Below, in pieces: positions 8,594 to 19,400 of a stretch of 50,639 bases of DNA. Source of the DNA: Moraxella sp. VT-16-12. GTDB lineage: Bacteria; Pseudomonadota; Gammaproteobacteria; Pseudomonadales; Moraxellaceae. How positions within the stretch are numbered: position 1 is the first letter of the stretch; every line of letters begins with the position of its first letter. The stretch spans positions 1 through 50,639 of the forward strand of contig NZ_NKHK02000012.1 of assembly GCF_002224245.2 (NCBI RefSeq). Reading direction: 5' to 3'. The translations under genes and the position numbers were made by a program. Below the pieces are notes generated by a model. The model was not told where the DNA came from and searched no databases. It saw nothing but the letters and a program-made list of their open reading frames with translations.

Positions 8594-11500
8594 TCAGTAT
8601 AATTTGATGGTTTCTGTGTTAAATAATCGGTGTAAGGCGTTCATGGTTTCATCTGATGGATAAAAGCGAAAACGCTCATTTACCATGACTTTGCACAACC
8701 CACAGTCGTCATGTAAAAATAAAGAAATGGGCAGACAACCATCACCGTCATCGCCAGTATTGCCATGTTCATCGGTGGTTTGGGGTATGTCGCTGTCATT
8801 GGGTGGGTTATTTTCTTTGAGCAGTCCAAGAAGCTCATATAAAGTGGCAGTATCATCACTGGCAAGTTTAAGGTGCACACCTGTCAGGTGTTTAAGACGA
8901 GCTTGGGTTAATGTGCTGGCTCCATGCAGTCGGCAAAATAACCGCCCATCATTTTCACGCACGCTAATGCGAGCAATGATGATAGAACCGTTAAGATTAT
9001 GAACATTTTCCCAGTCGGTTTTGTCAATCTTGGCAAGCGTTTGACTGTTGAGTTTTTGGGGGTTGAAGTTTTTTTCGCTTTTGATAAGCCGTTCATATTT
9101 GGCTACCAAAGCATCACTTAGACTGATGTTGCTTTCTAAGATGGATTTTAGGTGGGAGTATTTGTCAGCATAACAGCTAATTTCTAGGCGAGCTGTGCCA
9201 TCGTCCAAAGTAACCGCAATGCGATTGCCAAAATTTGCCACATCAACGACAAGCCCCGCCACTTTAACCATTTTGCCAGCACCTGTGTCGGTCAGCTCGC
9301 TTAGGCTAGGCACGTTAGTAAATTTTGGCAGTTCATGACGATATTTGTCCAAAGGGTGCCCTGTCAGATATAGCCCAAGCGTGTCTTTTTCGCCACGCAG
9401 GCGAGTTTGGTCGCCCCAAATGATGGGTTTTAAGGGTGGGGCAACAGACAGACCATCATCAACTTCGGCAAATAAATCTAGTGTGCCATCTAGCAGATTT
9501 TGGCGGTTTTGGTGAGCCACTTCCATTGCTGATGGCAACTGCTCCCACAGTCCGCCCCGTATGTGGTGGCTTTCGTGGATAAATTGTGGGGCAAGTTTTT
9601 TTGCCATGTCATCAAAACAGCCTGCACAAATCAAGGCTTCTAAGGCACGTTTACCAACTTTTTTGGTGTCCACACGGTTGCAAAAATCATACAAATCTGC
9701 AAATTCTCTTTCTTGGCGAGCTTTGACAATGCTTGCCACAGCATCTTCACCCACGCCTTTGACCGCCCCAAGCCCTGAGATGATGCGAGTGTGTGTGGGG
9801 TCATCAGGGTCGGTAACAAATCGCCATTGACTGTGATTGATGCTTGGGGGCAATACAGACAGCCCAAAGTTTTCTTTGCAATCACCAATTAAAAACACCA
9901 CTGTGTCCGTGTTGTTCATCTCCGATGTCAAGACGGCGGACATAAATTCAGCAGGATAGTAGTGTTTTAAATAAGCCGTTTGATATGCCAAGACGCCATA
10001 GGCTGCTGAGTGCGATTTGTTAAAACCATAACCTGCAAAAAACTCCACTAGGTCAAAGATTTTACCTGCCAGCTCACCATCAATCTCATTGGCGATAGAG
10101 CCTTCCACAAACTTACTTCGCTCCTTTGCCATCTCTTCTACTTTTTTCTTACCCATCGCACGTCTTAGCATGTCCGCGCCACCGAGCGTATAGCCTGCCA
10201 ATACCTGAGCGATTTGCATGACTTGCTCTTGATAAACAATCGTGCCATAAGTTGGCTCTAAGGCAGGTTTAAGCAGTTCATGCTGATGATTGGGGTCAGG
10301 ATAAGCAATTTCTTGAATGCCGTTTTTTCGGTCAATGAAGCTTTGTACCATGCCAGACTCTAACGGACCGGGGCGATACAAGGCACACATGGCGATGACA
10401 TCTTCAATGTTGGACGGTTTGAGCTGTTTTAGGTATTTTTTCATGCCTGAGCTTTCAAGCTGAAACACGGCGGTGGTGTTACCTGTCTGCAATACCGAAC
10501 GATACACGTCCATGTCATCAAGTGGCAAAGTGTCTAGGTCAATGGGGGGCAGACCTTCTTTGGCACGGCGTGCATCTATGTTATCAATGGCGGATTTGAT
10601 GACAGTCAGGTTTCTAAGTCCTAAAAAGTCAAATTTGACCAAACCCACCGCTTCTACATCATCTTTATCGTATTGGCTGACAAAATGCCCTTCATCATCG
10701 CAATACACCGCACTAAAATCACTGATGCGGTTTGGGGCGATGAGCACGCCCCCTGCGTGTTTACCAACATTTCGGGTGATGCCTTCTAGTTTTTGAGCCA
10801 TCTCCCAAATCTCTAACGCTTGCTCGTGGTCGCCATCTTCGCTATTAGTTAAAAGGTCGTTTAATAATGGCTCTTCTTCTTTGGCTTTTGCCAGTGAAAT
10901 GCCGGGTGTTTTGGGGATAAGTTTGGAGATTTTATCTGCCAAACCATAAGATTTGCCTTGCACACGAGCCACGTCTCTGATGACGGCTTTTGCTCCCATT
11001 GTGCCAAAGGTGATGATTTGACTGACCGCCATGCGTCCATAAGTTTGGGCGACATAATCAATCACGCGGTCTCGCCCTTCAATACAAAAATCCACATCAA
11101 AGTCAGGCATACTGACCCGTTCGGGGTTTAAAAAACGCTCAAACAGCAAATCATAATGTAAAGGGTCTAAATCGGTGATGTTCAATGAGTATGCCACAAG
11201 CGACCCTGCCCCAGAACCACGACCAGGACCAACTGGCACGCCATTTTCTTTTGCCCAACGGATAAAGTCCATCACGATAAGAAAATATCCGGGAAAGCCC
11301 ATGTTTAAAATGATATTGACTTCAAATTCAAGGCGGTCATCATAAGGCTTTCGCACGCTTTCCCAGTCATCTGTGCGAGTGCTTGGTGGGTAGAGTTTAT
11401 CTAGGCGTTTATTAAGACCATCTTTTGAGATTTGACGAAAAAAGCTCTCTTCGGTCATGCCATCAGGTATGGGAAAAGCAGGCAAGAAGTTTTTGCCAAG

Positions 11501-12358
11501 CGTTAAAGACACATTACAGCGACTGGCTAATAGGTTTGTGTTTTCAATGACTTGTGGCAAATCAGCAAACAGCTCACTCATTTCATCTTGGGTGCGAAAA
11601 TACTGATTTTCGGTGTATAAATGTGGTCTGTTTGGGTCGGCAAGCACCCAACCGCCTGTGATACACACACGAGCTTCATGAGCTTCAAAGTCGCTACTAT
11701 TGGTGTCTTCTTTACCAATAAGCTCAGGGGTTTTGTTGATAAAACGCACATCATTATGGGCGATGATGGGTATGCCTGCTTGTGAGCCATAGATGATGGC
11801 GTTTTTGTTATAAGTATCATCGCCAGTATGGGTGCGTTTGATGCCAAGGTATAGACGGTCGCCAAAGGTTGCTTGCCAAAACTCAAAACGTTGTATTGCC
11901 CATTGTGGGTGCTGGCTAGATAAAATTGGGGCGATTTCTGAGCGGTGGGTTAAAATGGCAATCAGCCCTGAATTTCTTTTGGCTAGGGCATCTTTGGTAA
12001 CAATGGGGGTATGTTTGATGACTTTGCCATTATCGCCCATTGGACGGGTGGTATAACTGTCAGAGACAAGCCTTAGCAGGTTTTTGTAGCCATCATCATT
12101 CATGGCATAGAGTATGACACTAAACTCATCTTGGCTATCCATGCTTGGAGCGACCACAACTTCACTGCCTAAAATCGGTTTAATCCCTGCACCAATACAG
12201 GCTTTATAAAATTTTACCAAAGCAAAAGTGTTGTGCAAATCCGCCAAGCCGAGTGCTGTTTGTCCGTCTTGTTTGGCAGCTTGTACCAGCTCATTAATGC
12301 GTACGATAGAATCAACAATGGCGTATTCGCTACGCACACCAAGATGTACAAAAGCCAT
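8594..12358 (-). CDS. dnaE: DNA polymerase III alpha subunit
   Basis: Catalytic subunit of the replicative polymerase (C-family). About 1254 residues, a little longer than the 1160 of E. coli. The N-terminal PHP domain begins FVHLGVRSEYAIVDSIVRIN. The catalytic centre is seen as GPGRGSGAGSLVAYSLNI and the PDFDVDF acidic motif. GYGFNKSHSAAYGVLAYQTA lies in the fingers, and the OB-fold (KVAGLVVDVANFGNRIAVTL) and tau-binding tail follow. The start at 12358 is supported by TAGGTA eight bases upstream and by the homology start; the frame itself extends to 12427. It is divergent from recC with only 112 bases between. Confidence 0.97.
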   Translation of the reverse strand: MAFVHLGVRSEYAIVDSIVRINELVQAAKQDGQTALGLADLHNTFALVKFYKACIGAGIKPILGSEVVVAPSMDSQDEFSVILYAMNDDGYKNLLRLVSDSYTTRPMGDNGKVIKHTPIVTKDALAKRNSGLIAILTHRSEIAPILSSQHPQWAIQRFEFWQATFGDRLYLGIKRTHTGDDTYNKNAIIYGSQAGIPIIAHNDVRFINKTPELIGKEDTNSSDFEAHEARVCITGGWVLADPNRPHLYTENQYFRTQDEMSELFADLPQVIENTNLLASRCNVSLTLGKNFLPAFPIPDGMTEESFFRQISKDGLNKRLDKLYPPSTRTDDWESVRKPYDDRLEFEVNIILNMGFPGYFLIVMDFIRWAKENGVPVGPGRGSGAGSLVAYSLNITDLDPLHYDLLFERFLNPERVSMPDFDVDFCIEGRDRVIDYVAQTYGRMAVSQIITFGTMGAKAVIRDVARVQGKSYGLADKISKLIPKTPGISLAKAKEEEPLLNDLLTNSEDGDHEQALEIWEMAQKLEGITRNVGKHAGGVLIAPNRISDFSAVYCDDEGHFVSQYDKDDVEAVGLVKFDFLGLRNLTVIKSAIDNIDARRAKEGLPPIDLDTLPLDDMDVYRSVLQTGNTTAVFQLESSGMKKYLKQLKPSNIEDVIAMCALYRPGPLESGMVQSFIDRKNGIQEIAYPDPNHQHELLKPALEPTYGTIVYQEQVMQIAQVLAGYTLGGADMLRRAMGKKKVEEMAKERSKFVEGSIANEIDGELAGKIFDLVEFFAGYGFNKSHSAAYGVLAYQTAYLKHYYPAEFMSAVLTSEMNNTDTVVFLIGDCKENFGLSVLPPSINHSQWRFVTDPDDPTHTRIISGLGAVKGVGEDAVASIVKARQEREFADLYDFCNRVDTKKVGKRALEALICAGCFDDMAKKLAPQFIHESHHIRGGLWEQLPSAMEVAHQNRQNLLDGTLDLFAEVDDGLSVAPPLKPIIWGDQTRLRGEKDTLGLYLTGHPLDKYRHELPKFTNVPSLSELTDTGAGKMVKVAGLVVDVANFGNRIAVTLDDGTARLEISCYADKYSHLKSILESNISLSDALVAKYERLIKSEKNFNPQKLNSQTLAKIDKTDWENVHNLNGSIIIARISVRENDGRLFCRLHGASTLTQARLKHLTGVHLKLASDDTATLYELLGLLKENNPPNDSDIPQTTDEHGNTGDDGDGCLPISLFLHDDCGLCKVMVNERFRFYPSDETMNALHRLFNTETIKLY

Positions 12359-12470
12359 AAGATACCTACAAAAATACACATTATAACTGCTTATCATGAG
12401 TGTGTAAACAGATTTGGCAAAGCCCAAAAAGCTGTGTAAAATAAGTAAACATTTATCAAAAAGCCATCTT

Positions 12471-15400
12471 ATGTTTTATATCATACAGTCCAACGATACC
12501 GACACGCTTGTTAATCATCTTATTGATTTTTATAAAGATTTATCAATAGATGGCGAGCTAAGTAGGGCGATATTTGACCCCTTTACGGTCATTGTGCCAT
12601 CAATGGTTTTGGGCGACTGGCTGACCAAACAGGTGGCACTAAAACTTGGGGTAAGCACGTTGTTTACCGCACAGTTTTGGGGTAAATATCAATGGCAAAT
12701 GACCCAAACGGTGCTAGAAAAAGACGCACAAACTCACCCATATGACAGTTTGGTTGTTCCAGAAGTGGCGGTGTTGTCCGCATCCATCATGCGATGGCGA
12801 ATTTTTAGTTTTGTGTCAGCACAACTGCAACAACTGACACACATCATAGATGACACTGAGCACCCTTTACATTTGCTCATTAAGCCTTTATATGATGAAA
12901 AAACAGGCGTGGCAGAACATCGTTTATGGCAGGCGTGTGATGAATTATCTTCGGTATATGTGCGTTATTTGACCCATCGTCCCCAGTGGCTGTTGTCATG
13001 GTCAAAGGGTGAGTCTTTGGCTGACGATGTCAAAAAAATGATGAGCGATAAAGCTCGCTTGGAGCGTGAGTTTGGTGCGATAAGACCCAGCGAGCATACT
13101 GATGATATGATGTATGAGCTGCCAGAGTGGTTGCAGGAGCATTATTTGGCGTTGGAGCGATTGCTTAGGTTTTTGTGGCATTCGCTATTTGCCCAGACTT
13201 ATTTGTATCGGACAGCCTTAGAAGAGCGGTTTTGGCAAGTGCTGTCAGGCGAGCGTGGTGATGAGTTGGCAAGTCAAGCAAAACAAGCCCTGCCAAAGCG
13301 TTTATATTTGTTCACGGTGCAACAAATCCCACAGGTAGAGTTGGATTTTTTAAAACAGTTATCGCAGTATTTGGATGTGATATTATGCCATTTTAATCCG
13401 TCTATGATGTTTTGGGCAGATATTGTGGATAAAAATTGGCTATTGACCCAACGTATCATCAAGCCCAACAGCGTTTATTTAAAAGATTATGGACATGGGT
13501 TGTTATCCAGACTTGGTAAAGAGTCCAGAGAAACCTTTGCCATGCTTGCAGACATGACAGGTGGGGCTGATGATGGGGATTGGGTGATTAATTGGCAAGA
13601 GCAATTTGTTCGCCATTATGACAAAAACCCTACTTTATTAAATGCCCTAAAACAAGACATTTTAATGCTTGGCGATGGTGATGTGGACAGTCAAAATGAG
13701 CTTGGATGGCAAATGTTGCAGCTTTTACAAAATGATGAAATGCTTGCCACAAAAACCCGCCCCAAGGTGGGTATGCCCATACAGCCCGATAACAGTTTGT
13801 CCATTCATGTCTGCCACAGTTTAAAGCGTCAGTTAGAGATTGCTCGGCTGATGATAGCCCAATATCTTAATGACAATCCAAAGCGTACTTTGGCGGATGT
13901 GGTTGTGCTTCTGCCAGATGTGGACAGCACCCAAGAGCTGATTTTATCAGTATTTCCAAATGGCGTGGGGATTGATGGTTTGACCTTGCCCATCAAAATC
14001 ACAGGAACGACCGATAAAAATATTGATGAGCTGCTTTATGCCATCATGGGGTTTTATGAGTTGGTGGGTGAGCCATCGTCTCGCTTTTATGCAGATGATG
14101 TTTATGAATGGCTACAAACGCCTGCTTTGTATCAAAGTTTTGGCTTGGGATTTGATGAGATAAAGCGTGGCTGTGAGTTATTAGCACAAGCAGGGTTTAA
14201 ACGGGGCTTTGATGAGCGGCATTTGGCACAAACCTTAGATAAAAATGATGATGATTATCGTTATACATTTAGCTATGCCCTTGACCGCATTGTGATGGGC
14301 TTGCTTGCACCAACTGATGGCTTGCCAAATGCCAGTTTATATCCATTTGTATGGCGTGATGGGGTATTTGCAGAAGCGGTGTTGCCTTTGGTGGGGGTCA
14401 GTTTGTCAGATGAAAAAATCATCAATGCCCTGACAGCCATTCATGCAGGGTTGCATGATAATCGCCATGCTTATCAGCAGACAGATGATGTAGAAAAACT
14501 GTTGGAGCAGATAGAGCGTGATGTCATTCATCGGTTTTTTGGGGTGTTTCATCAAAGCATTGCCATGCGAGCGATTTTTAATGCCAAAAATGCCATGAAA
14601 GCCAGCCTGAGAGCCAATAAAGTTCATCACCCAAACCAAAAAAGCCAGCCTGTCATGCTAAGTTTAAAATTTGTCTTAAACAGCTTAGTCAATGATGTCA
14701 AAGCCCAAGCCCTAAGTGCTGAACCTGCCGAGGTCATCACTTTTGCTCGTTTTGGCTCATTAAGAAGCATTCCTTTTGGGCTGACGGTCATGCTAGACAT
14801 GAATGTGTCATCTTTTCCCCGCCAAGATAAGAAAGGGCGACTTGATTTGATGAGAGCGGGCATAAATCAGCGTGGCGACCGCTACAACGAAGATGATGAC
14901 AATGGCGCTTTTTTGGATGCTTTGTTGTGTACCAAAGATAGGGTGCTGATTTTTTATCATGGCATGAGTGCTGATGGTAAAACACAGCTACTACCTGCTT
15001 CTGTAGTCAGTGAGCTGTTGCAGTTTTTTAAAACGGATGCATTGTGGCAAGATGATGACCTAAGTGGTTCAGACGATGAGATGTCTTTGATGGTGCGTGA
15101 TATTGGTCAAGCAATGCCTGCACTGATAGAGCGTCATCTCATCACGCATCATGAAGCTCATGCCTTTGACAGACAAGTGTTTTATCATGAAGCTGACGAT
15201 GATGACCCAAAAGATGTTCTGGACGCACTAAGACAACGCATAGACAGTTTTAAACAAATCCAAAAACAGCAGTTGCCCCCACCGATGATTTGGCAACAAG
15301 TGCGTCATGTGTTAGATGGTCATCATGATGACACACAAACCGTATCTTTATTAAGCACAGATGAATTGCACCATATACAAGACATATTACAGGCGGTGAT

Positions 15401-16460
15401 GTCTTATCAAATCACCGACAAAACATTGGCTGATTTTGAGCAGATGTTTGATGTGGTAACAGATGGCGATGTTTTTTATGAAAGTGGTATTGATGAGCTG
15501 GTATTTGCCATTACCAGACCTGCTCGTGCGTTTTTAAGTCGTAAAATTGCCTTTGCACATCTTGATGATGATTTGACGCTTGATGAGCCACTGGTGTTGG
15601 ACGGACTGGATAACTATCGCATCAAAAACATCATTTTAAATGACATTAAAGCAGGAATATTTGATGATGTCAGTTTATTTGATGGTCATTTAAGTCAAAA
15701 ACTTCATGCCATGCAGTATGGCGATATTTTACCCGCAGGCGTGCCAAGATGGACGGTTTTGTCAGAACATTTGAACGACTTTGGACAAAAAATGACACAA
15801 TTTGTCGCCACCATGACCAAAATTGATGATGACCAGCTACATCATCGCTTAACAAACTGTGTTACACAGGACAAATATTCGTCCTACTTTACAAAAACTC
15901 AGCCCACCCAAGTCTCTTTTGGGGTGGCAGATAAACAAATCATCATCAATGCCAATCTGCCAAAACCAGATGAGTCTTTATGGGTGGATTTTGTTCCAAG
16001 AACTGCCCGAGTGGTACAACTGGTGAGATTTTGGCTGTATCATTTGTTGTGGCAGATTGAAGGTGGTGAAAAAGTGAGCATTTGGCAGTTTGATAGGGCA
16101 AGTGATGATGGTGGTTTTGATAAACAAAGCACGTTTATGTTGGCAAATATATCTGCCGATGAAGCAAAAAGATATTTGTTGGGTTTTATTGTGTTGGCAA
16201 AAATCATCAAACAAAAACCCATTGTCATGACTTGCCGAGAAAGTATGAATCATGCCAAAAAAGATAATAATAAATCGCCATCAATCAATAAATGGCTAAA
16301 TTATCCAAATCATGGCATGGTTGATGATGAAAATTCTCACCACGAAACATGGCAGTTTATTTTAAAAAATCAAGACCCAAGCGAACAACTATTAAATACT
16401 CTGGCAATGACAGACATATTATTTAAACCAATCAATCATCATTTAAAAAACTTATCATAA
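12471..16460 (+). CDS. recC: Exodeoxyribonuclease V gamma subunit RecC
   Basis: Subunit of the RecBCD helicase-nuclease that recognises Chi and splits the DNA strands. About 1329 residues, larger than E. coli RecC (1122). The N-terminus MFYIIQSNDTDTLVNHLIDF resembles the family start, followed by FTVIVPSMVLGDWLTKQVAL. Family segments include LYLFTVQQIPQVELDFLKQL, SIHVCHSLKRQLEIARLMIA, FARFGSLRSIPFGLTVMLDM and FPRQDKKGRLDLMR. The frame is open to 12414, but the ATG at 12471 gives the expected N-terminus. It is followed by recB after 9 bases. Its 5' two thirds have ordinary base composition (58 of 120 G/C in 14701-14820), but the last 250 bases become AT-rich like recB. Confidence 0.95.
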   Translation: MFYIIQSNDTDTLVNHLIDFYKDLSIDGELSRAIFDPFTVIVPSMVLGDWLTKQVALKLGVSTLFTAQFWGKYQWQMTQTVLEKDAQTHPYDSLVVPEVAVLSASIMRWRIFSFVSAQLQQLTHIIDDTEHPLHLLIKPLYDEKTGVAEHRLWQACDELSSVYVRYLTHRPQWLLSWSKGESLADDVKKMMSDKARLEREFGAIRPSEHTDDMMYELPEWLQEHYLALERLLRFLWHSLFAQTYLYRTALEERFWQVLSGERGDELASQAKQALPKRLYLFTVQQIPQVELDFLKQLSQYLDVILCHFNPSMMFWADIVDKNWLLTQRIIKPNSVYLKDYGHGLLSRLGKESRETFAMLADMTGGADDGDWVINWQEQFVRHYDKNPTLLNALKQDILMLGDGDVDSQNELGWQMLQLLQNDEMLATKTRPKVGMPIQPDNSLSIHVCHSLKRQLEIARLMIAQYLNDNPKRTLADVVVLLPDVDSTQELILSVFPNGVGIDGLTLPIKITGTTDKNIDELLYAIMGFYELVGEPSSRFYADDVYEWLQTPALYQSFGLGFDEIKRGCELLAQAGFKRGFDERHLAQTLDKNDDDYRYTFSYALDRIVMGLLAPTDGLPNASLYPFVWRDGVFAEAVLPLVGVSLSDEKIINALTAIHAGLHDNRHAYQQTDDVEKLLEQIERDVIHRFFGVFHQSIAMRAIFNAKNAMKASLRANKVHHPNQKSQPVMLSLKFVLNSLVNDVKAQALSAEPAEVITFARFGSLRSIPFGLTVMLDMNVSSFPRQDKKGRLDLMRAGINQRGDRYNEDDDNGAFLDALLCTKDRVLIFYHGMSADGKTQLLPASVVSELLQFFKTDALWQDDDLSGSDDEMSLMVRDIGQAMPALIERHLITHHEAHAFDRQVFYHEADDDDPKDVLDALRQRIDSFKQIQKQQLPPPMIWQQVRHVLDGHHDDTQTVSLLSTDELHHIQDILQAVMSYQITDKTLADFEQMFDVVTDGDVFYESGIDELVFAITRPARAFLSRKIAFAHLDDDLTLDEPLVLDGLDNYRIKNIILNDIKAGIFDDVSLFDGHLSQKLHAMQYGDILPAGVPRWTVLSEHLNDFGQKMTQFVATMTKIDDDQLHHRLTNCVTQDKYSSYFTKTQPTQVSFGVADKQIIINANLPKPDESLWVDFVPRTARVVQLVRFWLYHLLWQIEGGEKVSIWQFDRASDDGGFDKQSTFMLANISADEAKRYLLGFIVLAKIIKQKPIVMTCRESMNHAKKDNNKSPSINKWLNYPNHGMVDDENSHHETWQFILKNQDPSEQLLNTLAMTDILFKPINHHLKNLS

Positions 16461-16469
16461 GAGAAAAAC

Positions 16470-19400
16470 ATGAGCAAAAAAGCAAGAATACCTGCTATTG
16501 ATTGTGAATTACAAGGTGGCTATTTAATAGAAGCGTCCGCAGGCACAGGAAAAACATGGACTTTAACAGGCATTTTATTAAGACTATTAATAGAAAAAAA
16601 ATACCCGCCTGAAAAGATAATTGCTACGACATTTACTCGTGCTGCTGCTGCTGAAATGCAAGAAAGACTGCAAGACAGATTAAATGAATTTTATCATTAT
16701 ATTTATTGGTTACAATCAAAAAAACAGCAACATCCCACGTGGTTTTCACTTGGTTTTGATGAGCAAAATACTGATGATGTCATCAATCAAATCAAACAGC
16801 ACGCAAAAAACGCTCATATCGTTGGATATGATGACCCAATTAATATTTATTTAATCCAATATTTATTAACAGATGGTGAACCTAGGGCGTTGGATTTTGC
16901 AGTATTGCGTACTTCATTGTTATTATCTACATTGGATAAATTGTTTGTTGGCACCTTAGATAGCCTTGCTCAAAAATGGCTAAAAGAATTTTCATCGGAG
17001 ATGAGTTATCAACCTGATACAAAAATCACCATGAATGATGATGAAATTATTCAGTTTTTAATTCATGATGAACTGCGGCGTGAGCATAGTTTTATGGCAA
17101 CTTGTCAGCCAAGACTATATCAAATGCTAGGAGCACAATTATTTAGCCAAACCGAAAATATTTTTCAAGCGGTTGGTGTTTCTTTGCAGTTTTATAATGC
17201 AGATATTAATGAAACAAAACAAATAGATGACAGTTTGTTATACGACATAGACCATCGCATAGATGATATGATGAGCACGGATTTTTCAGGATTAGAACCA
17301 TATTATGATTTAGATAATGCTAAGGCATTAGGTTTTAGTGGTAATAATGCCATCGCCAAGCAATTTGGATTATTAAAAGACATTTTAAATCATATCTTTT
17401 CTTATAAAAGCAGTTTTTTGGGTCAGTTAAATAAAGAGCAGATTAAATTTTTAAATGATTTAGCCAAGATAGATGTTGATAAATTATTTAAAAAAGGTCA
17501 TGAAAAAAACAAAGAAAATTTTAATAATAACCTCATGATGATTGTTAAAAAAATTCATCATATTTATCAAGAATTATCACAAATAAAGCAAAATTACCAA
17601 AACCACCTATATAGAAAAATCACCATCAGTGTCAAAGAAAAATTAAAGACCACCCTAGAAAACAAACAACAAAGTACATTTACCTTTCAGATGGTCAGAC
17701 TTAATGACGCAATTTTTAATAATCCATCACTGGCACAACATATCCGCTATTTATATCCTGTGATATTGATTGATGAATCCCAAGATATTAATGGTCTGCA
17801 AAGACAAATGGTAGAAAAAATCTATCTTGAACCTTTAAATAAAGAAATTAAAAAAGAAAAAAAACCAAAGGGATTTGTATTATTGGTTGGCGACCCAAAA
17901 CAGGCAATTTATTTGTTTCGTGGCGGTGATGTGATTAATTATATTGGCATTAAAAATTATGGCGATTCAAATGTATTAAATCACAGCTTAATATTAAATG
18001 AAAATCGCCGTTCTCATCAAGTATTGATTGATGGATTAAATCACTGGTTTGAGTATGCTGATGTGGGTCATCATCATTTTGGCGATGGCATTGATTATCA
18101 GCATATCATCGCCCATAATACCGAGCAGCGACTGTCTTGGCAACAATCATCACAAAAAAAACTGCCTGATTATCTTACTCATCATGCCATTAATGTGTTA
18201 TATTTTTCCCAAGATGATAAAACAAAAGATGAATATCAAACCATTGCTTGTCATATTAATAGTTTGTTGCAAAACGAACATACCATCATAGATAAAGATG
18301 GCAAAGAGCGGGCAATTATGCCAAGTGATATTGCTGTATTAGCAAGGCGTACTTTGGATTTGGATAATACCAAACACGCTTTAAATGAACTTGGTATTCA
18401 AGCAATATCTCCAAAAGACATTCACGTATTTAGTACACCATCTGCTTGGGATTTATATTATTTATTGTCTGCTGTGATAGACATGACCAATACCGAAAAA
18501 ATCACCAAAGTTTTAACATCGGTATTATTTGGACTGTCTTTGGAGCAAAGCATTCATGTATTAAATGATACCAATATGTATTATCGCATCATGAGTTATT
18601 TTGATAAAGCCAGACGATTATTATATTATCAAGGCGTAATGGTGGCGATTAACCATTGCTTATCAAAAAATCCCCTAAAATATTTTAATAAAAACACCCA
18701 AAAAGACACTTTATGGGAGCAAATTGCCACGCAAGGCGAGCGATATATGGCGGATTTATCTCAGGTCATTGAACTTATTGGAGTTAAGCAGCACAGCACT
18801 CATCATAATGTGAGTCAATTTATGTCATGGTTTTTGAGTATGATGCAGGGCAAAGATAAAAGCGAAATATATCATCAGCTACCACTGCCAAGCGAAACAG
18901 GTGTTACATTGATGACCATTCATAAATCAAAAGGGTTGGAGTTTCCAATCGTTTATATTTTTGGTTTAGATGATGGAATTAGCCATAGACACAGCACGCA
19001 TTTTTATCCATATAGTGATGAAAATAAACTAAGAAAAATATCCCCCCAAGCTCATTTGGGTGATGATAAAGATTTTTATAAAAAACAAAAACAACAAGAA
19101 GAAATAGAAGAATTTAAAAGATTAGGTTATGTAGCATTAACCAGAGCTTCTGAGCAAGTATTTGTGATTGCTAAAGAACCCAGTAGGGCAGAAAATATGC
19201 AATCTAGACCGCTTTATTTGTGGTTTGATTGTGCGTCAAAACAATTGTCGCTTCCTGATAGGTTATTGGGTCATGTTGGTTGGATAGCGATGAATGATGT
19301 CATGCTTAATGACAGATATTATCAAAATAAGGACATATCATTTAAGCCTGTGGCATATCAAAAATGGCAAGATGTCTTTAAAAAATGCGAGTTTTATGGC